Shown here: positions 1 to 8,292 of the stretch, piece after piece | Numbering within the stretch: position 1 is the stretch's first letter | Layout of the letters: each line of letters opens with the position of its first letter | Assembly: GCF_027213945.1 (NCBI RefSeq) | Contig: NZ_JAPWGW010000004.1 | Location: 1-64,000 of the forward strand | DNA: 64,000 nucleotides | Source of the DNA: Henriciella marina | GTDB lineage: Bacteria; Pseudomonadota; Alphaproteobacteria; Caulobacterales; Hyphomonadaceae | Direction of reading: 5' to 3' | Program-made: the position numbers and the translations under genes | The notes under the pieces: generated by a model | What the model was told of the DNA's origin: nothing | What the model saw: only the letters and a program-made list of their open reading frames with translations | Database searches by the model: none

Positions 1-540
1 GAGGACGTGTTCTCGATCTCCGGCCGTGGTACGGTTGTGACCGGCCGCGTCGAGACGGGCATCATCAAGGTTGGTGAAGAAGTCGAGATCGTCGGTATCC
101 GCGACACGCAGAAGACGACCGTTACGGGCGTCGAGATGTTCCGCAAGCTGCTCGACCAGGGCCAGGCTGGCGACAACATTGGTGCACTGATCCGCGGCAT
201 CGACCGTGAGGGCGTTGAGCGTGGCCAGGTTCTCTGTAAGCCAGGCTCGATCACCCCGCACACCACGTTTGAGGCAGAAGCCTACATCCTGACCAAGGAA
301 GAGGGTGGCCGTCACACGCCATTCTTCACCAACTACCGTCCACAGTTCTACTTCCGTACGACGGACGTGACGGGTGTTGTGAAGCTTCCAGCGGACAAGG
401 AAATGGTCCTTCCGGGCGACAACGTGAAAATGGAAGTCGAGCTCATCGCGCCGATCGCCATGGACCAGGGTCTTCGCTTCGCGATCCGCGAAGGCGGCCG
501 CACCGTCGGTGCTGGCGTCGTCTCAAGCGTCTCCAAGTAA
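1..540 (+). CDS. tuf: Elongation factor Tu, C-terminal part
   Basis: Partial gene: the reading frame is already open at base 1 and runs 179 codons to a TAA. The residues match EF-Tu from about position 218 to the end, i.e. domain II (beginning near [13 protein letters not shown]) and domain III (ending [11 protein letters not shown]); the GTPase domain lies outside the window. EF-Tu delivers aminoacyl-tRNA to the ribosome in the cytoplasm. A strong intrinsic terminator follows 40 bases after the stop. In many proteobacteria one tuf copy lies just before tRNA-Trp, secE and nusG; here tRNA-Trp is about 930 bases further on but secE and nusG do not follow. Confidence 0.97.
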   Translation, partial: EDVFSISGRGTVVTGRVETGIIKVGEEVEIVGIRDTQKTTVTGVEMFRKLLDQGQAGDNIGALIRGIDREGVERGQVLCKPGSITPHTTFEAEAYILTKEEGGRHTPFFTNYRPQFYFRTTDVTGVVKLPADKEMVLPGDNVKMEVELIAPIAMDQGLRFAIREGGRTVGAGVVSSVSK

Positions 541-579
541 GACCTTTCAGCCTCTCAACAGGCCGAAAAGCAGACAAGA

Positions 580-610
580 GGGCCGTCTCGTAAGAGGCGG
601 CCCTTTTTTT
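580..610 (+). terminator. Intrinsic terminator of tuf
   Basis: A 10-bp GC-rich stem (arms 580-589 and 594-603, one G-T pair) closes a GTAA loop and is followed directly by a run of seven T. This is a textbook rho-independent terminator for tuf. Confidence 0.92.
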
Positions 611-647
611 CGTTGCTGATCAAGGCAGCTTTTGCCAACACGGGAGC

Positions 648-1397
648 ATGCCAAAGCGTATCGATTTCATGATTGCCGGCGTTCAGAAGGGCGGCACCAC
701 ATCGCTTGATGCCTATCTTCGTCAGCATCCGGGTATATCCATGGCGAAGAAGAAGGAGGTTCACTTCTTCGACAAGCGCCCGCCGACGCACATCCCTTTC
801 ATCGATTACGCAGTCTATCACCGCCAGTTTGAGTGGTCGCGGCAGGCAGAGGGCGCAAAGCTGGGAGAAGCGACGCCCATCCTCACCTGGTGGACTGGCT
901 CACTCGAGCGGCTCTGGCGTTATAACCCTGACATCAAGCTGATCACCCTCCTGCGCGACCCTGTCGAGCGGGCCTGGTCACATTTTCGCATGGATAAGCG
1001 TCTGCAGCGTGAGGGCGCGAATTTCTCTGACGCGATCCGCACTGAGCGCGAGCGGGCACGCCGCAGCCTGCCGAAACAGGACCGCGAGCGCAGTCAGCTG
1101 GCACGCGGTTACTATGCCCATCAGGTTCGTAACCTTCAGCGGCTCTTCCGAGATGACCAGCTTCTCTTCCTGCGCAGCGAATACCTCTCCAAGTCTCCAC
1201 AGGAGACGCTGGACAAGGTGACGGACTTCCTTGGCGTTGACCGCTTCGCTTTTGAACCAGAACCGCGCCACAATAGCGCCAGCGATAGTGAGAGCCTGTC
1301 TCCCGCCGACAGGGCGTTTCTTGAGGAGGCCTATAAATTCGATGCGCAGGAGACGCGCAGGCTGCTCGGTTGGGACAAGTGGCCGTGGAGCGTCTGA
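648..1397 (+). CDS. Sulfotransferase family protein
   Basis: A 249-residue cytosolic-type sulfotransferase, predicted to move sulfate from PAPS to an unidentified acceptor. The 5'-phosphosulfate-binding loop is GVQKGGTTSL (residues 11-20), and RDPVERAWSHF (103-113) matches the 3'-phosphate-binding motif of the heparan-sulfate N-sulfotransferase-like branch. The length is usual for the bacterial family. The start is the only ATG ahead of the PAPS loop; the purine-rich stretch before it is very close, so initiation may be weak. It sits alone between the tuf terminator and tRNA-Trp, with no glycan or lipid biosynthesis genes beside it, so its substrate cannot be read from context. It looks like an insertion into the tuf-trnW interval. 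Confidence 0.88.
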   Translation: MPKRIDFMIAGVQKGGTTSLDAYLRQHPGISMAKKKEVHFFDKRPPTHIPFIDYAVYHRQFEWSRQAEGAKLGEATPILTWWTGSLERLWRYNPDIKLITLLRDPVERAWSHFRMDKRLQREGANFSDAIRTERERARRSLPKQDRERSQLARGYYAHQVRNLQRLFRDDQLLFLRSEYLSKSPQETLDKVTDFLGVDRFAFEPEPRHNSASDSESLSPADRAFLEEAYKFDAQETRRLLGWDKWPWSV

Positions 1398-1403
1398 GGC
1401 CTT

Positions 1404-1433
1404 TTGCAGGACAGCCCATCTGGGCTGTTGCAA
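1404..1433 (+). terminator. Hairpin after the sulfotransferase gene
   Basis: Arms TTGCA plus ACAGCCC (1404-1408, 1411-1417) pair with GGGCTGT plus TGCAA (1422-1433) around an ATCT loop, with a two-base bulge. It begins 6 bases after the stop codon. No T-run follows, so it may be a weak or factor-assisted terminator separating the sulfotransferase from tRNA-Trp. Confidence 0.5.
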
Positions 1434-1470
1434 CTCATCGCCTGATCAGGCATTACACCGCTTCGCCTGA

Positions 1471-1546
1471 GCGGGTATAGCTCAGCTGGTAGAGCGGCGG
1501 TCTCCAAAACCGCAGGTCCTGGGTTCAAGTCCTAGTGCCCGTGCCA
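1471..1546 (+). tRNA. trnW: tRNA-Trp (CCA anticodon)
   Basis: 76 bases with an encoded 3' CCA. The acceptor arm is GCGGGTA paired with TGCCCGT (two G-T pairs). The D-arm starts GCTCAGCTGGTAGAGC, the anticodon loop CTCCAAA gives anticodon CCA, and the T-loop is GGTTCAAGTCC. In alphaproteobacteria this gene usually precedes secE-nusG; here it is followed by a copper-resistance module. Confidence 0.96.
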
Positions 1547-1627
1547 GGCGGATTTCCAGCATGCTTCAGTGGCCCTTTGAAGGATTGTCACGTTGCCAAT
1601 GACCCCACTCTCCTTATTCTCAATTAG

Positions 1628-2056
1628 ATGACCGCGTCGCTTCGACTCCTTGGCCTGTGTCTGCTTGCTCTCTTCGTGAGCGCTGGCCTGGTTGGTTGCG
1701 CTGTCTTCTCGACAGGCGCGGCGGCACAGGCGGCGCCGAGCACCGCCACGGCGCCTATCGAGCATCATCAGCATGGCCATGCACTCCATATGGAGGCTGA
1801 TGAGCCGCCCCCGGCGCACGATCATGGCAGTGAGGATTGCGATGGCTGTGCCCGCTCACTGCTGAACCGCATATCGATTGCGCCAGAGCTGATGCCGGTA
1901 TTGGAAAAGCTTCCAGCAACTGTCTTCATCATTCCGGCCGCATTGAAGTTCGACGCGCAGAAGAACATCCCCGAACGGGCCTCGTGGCCGCCCGGGGATG
2001 AACCCCCGATTCGCCTGAATACGCTCACACACCAGAAAATCAGCCTTCTCATCTGA
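1628..2056 (+). CDS. His-rich secreted or lipid-anchored protein, copper-module associated
   Basis: 142 residues of unrecognised family. The N-terminus is a clear signal sequence with a lipobox-like LVGC (residues 21-24). The mature part begins with a His-rich segment (HHQHGHALH, then HDHGSEDCDGC) that could bind copper or another soft metal. The C-terminal half is not recognisable. It ends 80 bases before copA and reads the same way, so it is most simply the first gene of a copper operon, similar in position and size to the small DUF2946-like proteins found before copA genes. The metal-binding role is inferred from His/Cys content and context. Confidence 0.75.
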   Translation: MTASLRLLGLCLLALFVSAGLVGCAVFSTGAAAQAAPSTATAPIEHHQHGHALHMEADEPPPAHDHGSEDCDGCARSLLNRISIAPELMPVLEKLPATVFIIPAALKFDAQKNIPERASWPPGDEPPIRLNTLTHQKISLLI

Positions 2057-2136
2057 TCCTTGCGGGACTGACGTGGCGCCTCCGTACAGCGCTGCGATTT
2101 TTCCGTTCAAGATCAAGATGAAAGACTGGTTTTACA

Positions 2137-4218
2137 ATGTTCAATAGACGATCATTTCTGGGCGCCGCACTTGGCTCCGGCGCCGCACTTGGCTCCGGCG
2201 CTGCAATTGGCAGTGCCAGCCTGTTTCCGGCCTGGGCGCGCAGCGCGGCACACGGCAATACCGGCATCACCACGCTGACGGGCAACAAGTTTGACCTCGA
2301 TATCCGCGAATTCGCCGTAAACCTCGGTGGAAAGATGGGGCACGCGGTCGGTGTGAATGGAACGCTGCCGGCGCCGCTTATCCGTTTTCGCGAAGGTGAA
2401 GAAGTGACTCTGAACGTCACCAATCGCCTGAAGGCCGACACGAGCATCCACTGGCATGGCCTGCTCGTTCCCTTCCATATGGACGGCGTGCCCGGCGTCT
2501 CCTTCCCGGGTATCAAGCCGGGCGAGACCTTCCAGTACAAGTTCGCCGTCCCGCAGTCGGGGACGTATTGGTATCATTCCCATTCCGGCCTTCAGGAACA
2601 GCAGGGCCACTATGGTCCGCTGGTCATCGACCCAGCCGGCGCCGACCCCGTCACTTCGGACCGCGAATATGTCATGGTTCTTTCGGACTGGAGTTTCGAG
2701 CATCCCCACCGGATCTTCGAAAAGCTGAAAGCCTCGGCTGAGACCTATAATTTCAATCAGCGCACGGTTGGTGATTTTGTCGAGGACGCAGACGAAGAAG
2801 GCTTTGGCGAAGCTCTGTCGGACCGCGCCATGTGGGGCAGCATGCGGATGAGCCCGCGCGATATCGCTGACGTCACCGGCGCGACCTATACTTATCTCAT
2901 CAATGGCCATTCCACGTTCGACAACTGGAACGGGGTTTTCGAGCCCGGTGAGCGGGTTCGCCTCCGCATTATCAATGCGTCTGCCATGTCGATCTTCAAT
3001 GTCCGACTGCCAGGCCTGCCGATGACGGTGGTCGCGGCAGATGGCCTGAACGTGAGGCCCATCGAGACGGATGAGTTCCAGATCGGCGTCGCCGAGACCT
3101 ATGATGTCATCATCGAGCCGCAGGACGCCAGGGCCTATGCTTTCGTTGCCGAATCAATCGACCGGTCTGGCCAGGCAGTTGCGACCTTCGGTCCGCGTGC
3201 TGGCATGCGAGCAGAAGCGCCAGCGCTGCGCGCCGTGCCGACACTCACCATGAAAGACATGGCTATGGACCATGGCAGCCATGGTGGCCATTCCATGTCG
3301 GACAAGACGTCCGGGCAAGATGAGGAAGCCGCCATGTCGCATGAGGGACACGATATGGGCGGCATGAGCCACAAAGGGCACGAGATGCCCGAGATGGATC
3401 ATTCTGGTCACGACATGTCCGGGATGGATCATTCGGGGCACGATATGTCGGCCACGAATGGCGACATGCAGACCCATAATCACCCAGACGGGCCGGGCGT
3501 CGCCGGTCTGGCCATGATGCCTGTCAGCCGTCTAGACGAGCCCGGAATCGGCCTTGATGATGTCGACCACCGGGTCCTCACCTATGCGGACCTGCGCTCG
3601 CTGGAGCCGAATTATGATACAAGGCCGCCAGAACGCGAACTCCAGATCCACCTCACGTCAAACATGCACCGCTATATGTGGTCGTTCAACGGTGTGAAAT
3701 TCTCAGAGGTAACCGAGTCCATCCGGCTCAATGAGGGTGAACGGGTTCGCTTCATGCTCGTCAACGACACGATGATGCCGCACCCGATCCACCTGCATGG
3801 CATGTTCTTCGAGCTGGAGAACGGTGCCGGAAACCATCGTCCGCGCAAGCATACCGTTATCGTGAAGCCTGGAGAAAAGGTCGGTTTTGACGTCTCGTCA
3901 GAGCATGTGGGCGACTGGGCGTTTCACTGTCACCTCCTGTTCCACATGCATGCCGGAATGATGAATGTGGTGTCTGTCATTCCAAAGGCTGGCGGCGCGG
4001 CCGCCGCGCCGGCGGAGAGCCATCAGGGTCACGAAGGCCATGACGGAATGGATCATGGAGATACGAAACAGAGCGGTATGGACCATGGAAATATGGACCA
4101 CGGGGCCATGAACCATGAGGGCATGGATCATGGGAGCATGAAGCAGGACGGCCAGTCGGGCATGTCCCATGAAGGCCATGACATGGGTCAGCACAAGGGC
4201 CATGGAGGCCACCAATGA
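2137..4218 (+). CDS. copA: CopA/PcoA-type multicopper oxidase
   Basis: 693-residue periplasmic copper oxidase, expected to oxidise Cu(I) and bind excess copper. A twin-arginine signal (NRRSFLGAA) starts the protein. Copper-site motifs are in the right order: HWHG (105-108), YHSHSG (146-151), HPIHLHG (549-555) and FHCHLLFHMH (596 on). Two Met/His-rich segments built from MDHSGHDMSG-like and MDHGNMDHG-like units lie at about residues 370-450 and 625-690; such segments bind copper in PcoA/CopA. The protein is longer than the usual 600 or so residues because of these tracts. The stop overlaps the copB start (ATGA), indicating translational coupling. The Tat signal contains a tandem hexapeptide repeat (see repeat entry). 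Confidence 0.96.
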   Translation: MFNRRSFLGAALGSGAALGSGAAIGSASLFPAWARSAAHGNTGITTLTGNKFDLDIREFAVNLGGKMGHAVGVNGTLPAPLIRFREGEEVTLNVTNRLKADTSIHWHGLLVPFHMDGVPGVSFPGIKPGETFQYKFAVPQSGTYWYHSHSGLQEQQGHYGPLVIDPAGADPVTSDREYVMVLSDWSFEHPHRIFEKLKASAETYNFNQRTVGDFVEDADEEGFGEALSDRAMWGSMRMSPRDIADVTGATYTYLINGHSTFDNWNGVFEPGERVRLRIINASAMSIFNVRLPGLPMTVVAADGLNVRPIETDEFQIGVAETYDVIIEPQDARAYAFVAESIDRSGQAVATFGPRAGMRAEAPALRAVPTLTMKDMAMDHGSHGGHSMSDKTSGQDEEAAMSHEGHDMGGMSHKGHEMPEMDHSGHDMSGMDHSGHDMSATNGDMQTHNHPDGPGVAGLAMMPVSRLDEPGIGLDDVDHRVLTYADLRSLEPNYDTRPPERELQIHLTSNMHRYMWSFNGVKFSEVTESIRLNEGERVRFMLVNDTMMPHPIHLHGMFFELENGAGNHRPRKHTVIVKPGEKVGFDVSSEHVGDWAFHCHLLFHMHAGMMNVVSVIPKAGGAAAAPAESHQGHEGHDGMDHGDTKQSGMDHGNMDHGAMNHEGMDHGSMKQDGQSGMSHEGHDMGQHKGHGGHQ
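2161..2214 (+). repeat. 18-bp tandem repeat in the copA signal sequence
   Basis: Two identical 18-base units (2161-2178, 2179-2196) and a third diverged unit (2197-2214) encode the hexapeptide GAALGS twice and then GAAIGS. They make up most of the hydrophobic part of the Tat signal. Unit loss or gain stays in frame and would change h-region length. Confidence 0.9.
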
Positions 4219-5015
4219 GACAGTCGATGATCAATCGCGCCGCCCTGGTATCAGCTGTCCTGCTGTGCGTTGCGCCCGTTGCGATATCGCAGGAAGACCG
4301 CGAACCATGGAGCCAGGCAGATGAGATCTGGGGCGAGGCTGAAATGGCTGAAGCCCGCGATCAGGTGCTGGCGAGCCATGGCGACCTTCGCACCACCTAT
4401 CTCCAGGCAGAGCGTTTCGAGCTTCAAGCCTTCGATGATGAGGATGTCCTGCTGCTTGATGGCAATGCCTGGATTGGCGGGGACGTAAACAAGCTCTGGT
4501 TCAAGACGGAGCTCGAATACCTGCCTGATGAAGGGGAGCTTGAAGAGGCAGAGGTACAGGCGCTCTGGTCGCGTGCAATCTCGCCTTACTTCGATCTTCA
4601 GCTCGGTGTCAGGCAGGACTTTGAACCAAGGGGGCGAACGCACGCCGTTGCAGGCGTCCAGGGCCTTGCGCCCTATCTGTTCGAAGTCGACGCTGCGGCC
4701 TTCCTCTCTGCGGACGGCGACCTCACCTCGCGCGTAGAGACAGAATATGAGCTTTTGCTGACCCAGCGCCTCATCCTGCAGCCGCGGGCCGAGATTGAGC
4801 TTTCGGCGCAGGACATTCCTGAGCTTGAGACAGGCTCTGGTCTGGTTTCTCTGAGCGCAGGGCTTCGCCTTCGCTATGAGATCAGGCGGGAGTTCGCCCC
4901 CTATATCGGTGTCGAATACCAGCGCAGCTTTGGCCGAACGGCGAATTTCATCGAAGCGGCTGGCGGCGAAACGGATGCGACCGCTCTGCTGGTCGGTATT
5001 CGCGCCTGGTATTAG
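4215..5015 (+). CDS. copB: CopB-type outer-membrane copper resistance protein
   Basis: 266 residues with a cleavable signal peptide (to about residue 25, ending VAISQ) and a beta-strand-rich body typical of the CopB/PcoB family, which partners CopA in periplasmic copper sequestration. Visible family features are the early GDLRTTYLQAERFE segment, alternating hydrophobic strands, and a C-terminal strand ending in aromatic residues (VGIRAWY), the outer-membrane insertion signal. Its ATG overlaps the copA stop by four bases, so CopA and CopB are made together. The Met/His-rich N-terminal tract seen in some CopB proteins is missing, perhaps balanced by the large tracts in this CopA. Confidence 0.92.
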   Translation: MRQSMINRAALVSAVLLCVAPVAISQEDREPWSQADEIWGEAEMAEARDQVLASHGDLRTTYLQAERFELQAFDDEDVLLLDGNAWIGGDVNKLWFKTELEYLPDEGELEEAEVQALWSRAISPYFDLQLGVRQDFEPRGRTHAVAGVQGLAPYLFEVDAAAFLSADGDLTSRVETEYELLLTQRLILQPRAEIELSAQDIPELETGSGLVSLSAGLRLRYEIRREFAPYIGVEYQRSFGRTANFIEAAGGETDATALLVGIRAWY

Positions 5016-5088
5016 GGCGGGCCGCATATTGACCATGCGGCCGGGGTTCACATTGGACCTCTCAGAGCGCATGTTGGTGCCAGAAAAT

Positions 5089-5114
5089 GAGGCCGCTCTT
5101 CTTGGGGCGGCCTC
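5089..5114 (+). terminator. Hairpin between copB and acs
   Basis: Perfect 8-bp stem GAGGCCGC/GCGGCCTC (5089-5096 and 5107-5114) with a 10-base loop, no T-run. It lies in the copB-acs gap, 30 bases before the preferred acs start, so it could end the copper operon or act in the acs leader. Confidence 0.4.
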
Positions 5115-5143
5115 TAGAAATTCCAAAGGGAGCCGCATCGATC

Positions 5144-7093
5144 ATGAGCCAGGACGTGTCCAATCATCCCGTGCCAGAGGCCTTTGCCAAGCAGGCCAAT
5201 CTGACGCCTGAGAAATATGCCGAAATGTACGAGGCTTCCATCAAGGACCCGGACGGTTTCTGGGCCGAGCATGGCAAGCGCATCGAATGGATGAAGCCGT
5301 TTACGCAGGTGAAAGACGTCTCCTGGGACAAGGATGACCTTCATGTCCGCTGGTTCGCTGATGGTACACTGAACGTCACAGAAAGCTGCCTTGATCGCCA
5401 GCTTGAAACGCGCGGCGCCAAGCCGGCCATTATCTGGGAAGGCGATGAGCCAGATGACAGCCATACGCTGACCTATCGCCAGCTTTACCATGCGGTCTGC
5501 CGCTTCTCGAATGTGCTCAAGGAAATGGGCGTCAAAAAGGGTGACCGCGTCACGCTTTACATGCCGATGATCCCGGAAGCGTCCATGGCGATGCTCGCCT
5601 GCGCGCGGATCGGGGCGATCCACTCTGTCGTTTTCGGCGGCTTTTCGCCGGAGGCGCTGGCGGGCCGCATCGTCGATTGCCAATCGGAGTTTGTGATTAC
5701 CGCCGACGAAGGCGTGCGCGGCGGCCGGAAGGTCCCGCTCAAGGAGAATACCGACCGGGCCTGCGACCTCGCAAAGGGCATGGTCAAGAAGGTGCTGGTC
5801 GTCGAGCGCACAGGCGTGGGCGTCGAGATGAAGGATGGCAGGGATGTCTGGCTTCATGAGGTCGGCGCCGAGGTAGACGATACCTGCGCGCCAGAGCCGA
5901 TGAATGCCGAGGACCCGCTTTTTATCCTCTACACGTCTGGCTCAACCGGCAAGCCGAAGGGCGTGCTGCATACGTGTGGCGGCTATCTCGTCTGGGCATC
6001 GATGACGCATGAATATGTCTTCGACCTCAAGGAAGATGACGTTTTCTGGTGCTCGGCTGATGTCGGCTGGGTCACCGGGCACACCTATATTGTCTATGGC
6101 CCGCTCGCGAATGGCGCGACGTCTCTCATGTTCGAAGGCGTGCCGACCTATCCGTCGCCCTCGCGTTTCTGGGAAGTTTGCGACAAGCATGGCGTGACCA
6201 TCTTCTACACCGCGCCAACCGCCATCCGCGCGCTGATGCGTGAAGGCGATGGGCCGGTAAAGGCGACCGACCGCTCGACGCTGCGTCTGCTGGGCACCGT
6301 GGGAGAGCCGATCAATCCGGAAGCCTGGGAATGGTATTTCCGGACCGTCGGCGACAGCCGCTGCCCGATCGTCGACACATGGTGGCAGACGGAGACAGGC
6401 GGCACGATGATTGTCCCGCTGCCGGGCACGACGAAGATGAAGTCGGGGGCAGGGTCGCACCCCTTCTTCGGGGTCGTCCCCAAGCTGGTTGATGCCGAAG
6501 GCGAAGTGCTTGAGGGCGCGACGCAGGGCAACCTCATCATCACAGGCAGCTGGCCGGGCCAGATGCGGACTGTCTACGGTGATCATGAGCGGTTCGTCGA
6601 CACGTATTTCTCGGCCTATCCGGGCAACTACTTTACCGGCGATGGCTGTCGGCGCGACGAGGACGGCTTCTACTGGATTACTGGCCGCGTAGATGACGTC
6701 ATCAACGTTTCCGGCCACCGTATGGGCACCGCCGAGGTGGAAAGCGCGCTTGTGTCCCATGATGCAGTTGCAGAGGCCGCGGTCGTTGGCTATCCGCACG
6801 ATATCAAGGGGCAGGGCATCTATGCCTATGTCACCACCGTTCAGGGTGTTGAGCCAAGCGATGAGCTCAAAGACCTTCTCCAGAAGCATGTTCGATCAGA
6901 AATCGGCCCTATTGCTTGCCCTGACCTTATCCAGTTTGCACCAGGCTTGCCGAAGACACGGTCGGGCAAGATCATGCGGCGGATCTTGAGAAAAATAGCC
7001 GAGGATAGTTACGACAGTCTGGGCGATACCTCGACGCTGGCAGAGCCCGAAGTGGTCGATGAGCTGATCGATGGGCGCCAGAATAAAGCCTAG
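5144..7093 (+). CDS. acs: Acetyl-CoA synthetase
   Basis: 649 residues (E. coli Acs has 652). It activates acetate with ATP and CoA to acetyl-CoA through an acetyl-AMP intermediate. The adenylate-forming P-loop [11 protein letters not shown] is at 263-273, WWQTETGG at about 413, [18 protein letters not shown] marks the hinge region, and the C-terminal domain has SGKIMRR with Lys609, the position that is acetylated to switch off Salmonella Acs. The ATG at 5144 is preferred over the upstream in-frame ATG at 5087 because it has an AAAGGGAG ribosome site, gives the normal N-terminus, and keeps the hairpin at 5089-5114 outside the coding region. A strong terminator follows. Confidence 0.97.
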   Translation: MSQDVSNHPVPEAFAKQANLTPEKYAEMYEASIKDPDGFWAEHGKRIEWMKPFTQVKDVSWDKDDLHVRWFADGTLNVTESCLDRQLETRGAKPAIIWEGDEPDDSHTLTYRQLYHAVCRFSNVLKEMGVKKGDRVTLYMPMIPEASMAMLACARIGAIHSVVFGGFSPEALAGRIVDCQSEFVITADEGVRGGRKVPLKENTDRACDLAKGMVKKVLVVERTGVGVEMKDGRDVWLHEVGAEVDDTCAPEPMNAEDPLFILYTSGSTGKPKGVLHTCGGYLVWASMTHEYVFDLKEDDVFWCSADVGWVTGHTYIVYGPLANGATSLMFEGVPTYPSPSRFWEVCDKHGVTIFYTAPTAIRALMREGDGPVKATDRSTLRLLGTVGEPINPEAWEWYFRTVGDSRCPIVDTWWQTETGGTMIVPLPGTTKMKSGAGSHPFFGVVPKLVDAEGEVLEGATQGNLIITGSWPGQMRTVYGDHERFVDTYFSAYPGNYFTGDGCRRDEDGFYWITGRVDDVINVSGHRMGTAEVESALVSHDAVAEAAVVGYPHDIKGQGIYAYVTTVQGVEPSDELKDLLQKHVRSEIGPIACPDLIQFAPGLPKTRSGKIMRRILRKIAEDSYDSLGDTSTLAEPEVVDELIDGRQNKA

Positions 7094-7118
7094 GTAAAGC
7101 TGACAGGCAGGGTCAGAA

Positions 7119-7155
7119 AAGGCGCGGGACGAAAGTCTCGCGCCTTGTTTCATTT
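7119..7155 (+). terminator. Intrinsic terminator of acs
   Basis: A 12-bp stem (7119-7130 with 7135-7146, one G-T pair) closes a GAAA tetraloop and is followed by GTTTCATTT. It lies 26 bases past the acs stop. The A-rich 5' side also makes it a possible terminator for the small minus-strand gene that ends at 7201. Confidence 0.88.
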
Positions 7156-7200
7156 GGGCATGCCGAAAGCGCCAGAGACCTGGCAGTCATTTCGATCAGA

Positions 7201-7344
7201 CTAGCGGAAGACTGCCAGCGATGCGGTCTGCGGCTGTGCAGGTTCTTGCTGGACCTGCTTGTCTGCAGGCTCTGCCGTAAGGCCAAGCCAGCTAATCAGG
7301 ATGGCGACAAAGAAGTCGCGCAGCGTAACAAGAAGCGTGATCAT
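7201..7344 (-). CDS. 47-residue small membrane protein
   Basis: Reading the minus strand, ATG at 7344 opens a 47-codon frame (MITLLVTLRDFFVAILISW..., ending ASLAVFR) closed by TAG at 7203-7201. It has one hydrophobic segment (about residues 2-22) followed by a polar Gln/Pro/Ala-rich tail, the shape of a single-span membrane peptide. An AGGGA ribosome site lies about 8 bases before the ATG, with an AT-rich region behind it that it would share with the divergent Hpt gene. No family is recognised. The case for it rests on the ribosome site, the membrane-like sequence, and its fit between the acs terminator and the Hpt gene. Confidence 0.65.
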   Translation of the reverse strand: MITLLVTLRDFFVAILISWLGLTAEPADKQVQQEPAQPQTASLAVFR

Positions 7345-7505
7345 GATTTTTCCCTACCACCTCGAAGTTTTCACAATACCGTTTTTGGCCATCATTTGCA
7401 ATCGCAACTGTCGATACTGGCGAGGTGATTCCCGTTTAACCATAGGATAAGGGATGGCATGCAAGATAATCGGCCAAGCCCTCCAACAGAACTGGACGCC
7501 TCCCT

Positions 7506-7889
7506 ATGGCCGACATGCCTATCGACATAGATCATCTCCTGTCCATGACGGGGGGGGATGCCGATCTGGCGGATGAGGTTATCGGCATCTTCCAGCAACA
7601 GGCTCAGATATGGTCGCGTATGCTCGACCCGAGGGCTGAGGCATCGCAATGGGCGGACGCAGCGCACACGCTGAAAGGCGCAGCGCTCAGCATCGGCGCC
7701 AGCGACCTGGCTGCAGCCTGTGATGCCGCAGAGCAGGTGGGCCGGAACACGCCGCCAAGTCCGGCTGGTGCGGCGCTTGTTCTGAATGATGTGAAGGATC
7801 AGCTTTCCCGCGCGCTAGAGGCGTGCAGCCGGGTATCTCATGCCTTGTCGAGACCTGGCTTGAGGGCATCGAAAGCCTCAAACTCATAG
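7506..7889 (+). CDS. Hpt (histidine phosphotransfer) domain protein
   Basis: 127 residues, a single Hpt domain. The phospho-accepting histidine is His54 in AHTLKGAALSIGA, the classic HxxKG motif of Hpt four-helix bundles that carry phosphate between hybrid kinases and response regulators. No kinase or regulator lies next to it, so it probably serves proteins encoded elsewhere; orphan Hpt proteins such as ChpT or ShpA-like ones are usual in this group. A second in-frame ATG at 7515 is possible. The C-terminal 17 codons overlap the end of the convergent chorismate mutase gene, which is unusual and means the 3' ends share sequence. Confidence 0.85.
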   Translation: MADMPIDIDHLLSMTGGDADLADEVIGIFQQQAQIWSRMLDPRAEASQWADAAHTLKGAALSIGASDLAAACDAAEQVGRNTPPSPAGAALVLNDVKDQLSRALEACSRVSHALSRPGLRASKASNS

Positions 7890-8182
7890 GCGATGCAACG
7901 ATCGATCAGCGTCCGCCAGACAGGCTCCGCGATCGCTGGCGAAAGGCCCTGGCGCTCTGATTCGGCAAGAACCTTGGTCACCACGTCCTCAATGCGAGCG
8001 CGATCATGGACAATGGATCGCGATCCCTTGATGCGTGCTGCAGCGTTCATGAAGGACTGGCGTTCCTGAAGCAGACCGACAAGAATCCGGTCCAGCCGGT
8101 CGATTTCGTATCGGACGTGCGCCATGCTTTCAGCCGTTTCGGCCGTGTGCCGACGCTCATTGCCAGTGGAACTCTCGCTCAT
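7838..8182 (-). CDS. Chorismate mutase (AroQ/PchB type)
   Basis: 114 residues of the all-helical AroQ fold, predicted to convert chorismate to prephenate for Phe/Tyr synthesis. The core matches the family: RYEIDRLDRILVGLLQER (residues 24-41), then AAARIKGSRSIVHDRARIEDV, then the C-terminal helix with IDRCIAYEFEAFD. The conserved first Arg, the Lys of the ARIK motif and the downstream Arg/Glu positions are present. The first 20 residues are extra compared with minimal AroQ, and Met20 (MAHVRYEID) is an alternative start. PchB-like isochorismate-pyruvate lyases share the fold; no siderophore-salicylate genes are near, so the mutase role is preferred. It lies downstream of sppA on the same strand. 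Confidence 0.85.
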   Translation of the reverse strand: MSESSTGNERRHTAETAESMAHVRYEIDRLDRILVGLLQERQSFMNAAARIKGSRSIVHDRARIEDVVTKVLAESERQGLSPAIAEPVWRTLIDRCIAYEFEAFDALKPGLDKA

Positions 8183-8237
8183 CTGCCCATCAATCCCGTT
8201 TGTCTGTGAGGCGGGTTAGACGGCTCAATCCCGACGA

Positions 8238-8269
8238 TCAAGCGGGCGGACACAGGCCCACCCGCTTGA
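8238..8269 (-). terminator. Hairpin between sppA and chorismate mutase
   Basis: Perfect 9-bp inverted repeat TCAAGCGGG/CCCGCTTGA (8238-8246 and 8261-8269) with a 14-base loop. It lies 24 bases past the sppA stop and 56 bases before the chorismate mutase start. There is no T-run, so termination may be partial. Confidence 0.4.
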
Positions 8270-8292
8270 AATTGGTATCGGACTTGACCTGT

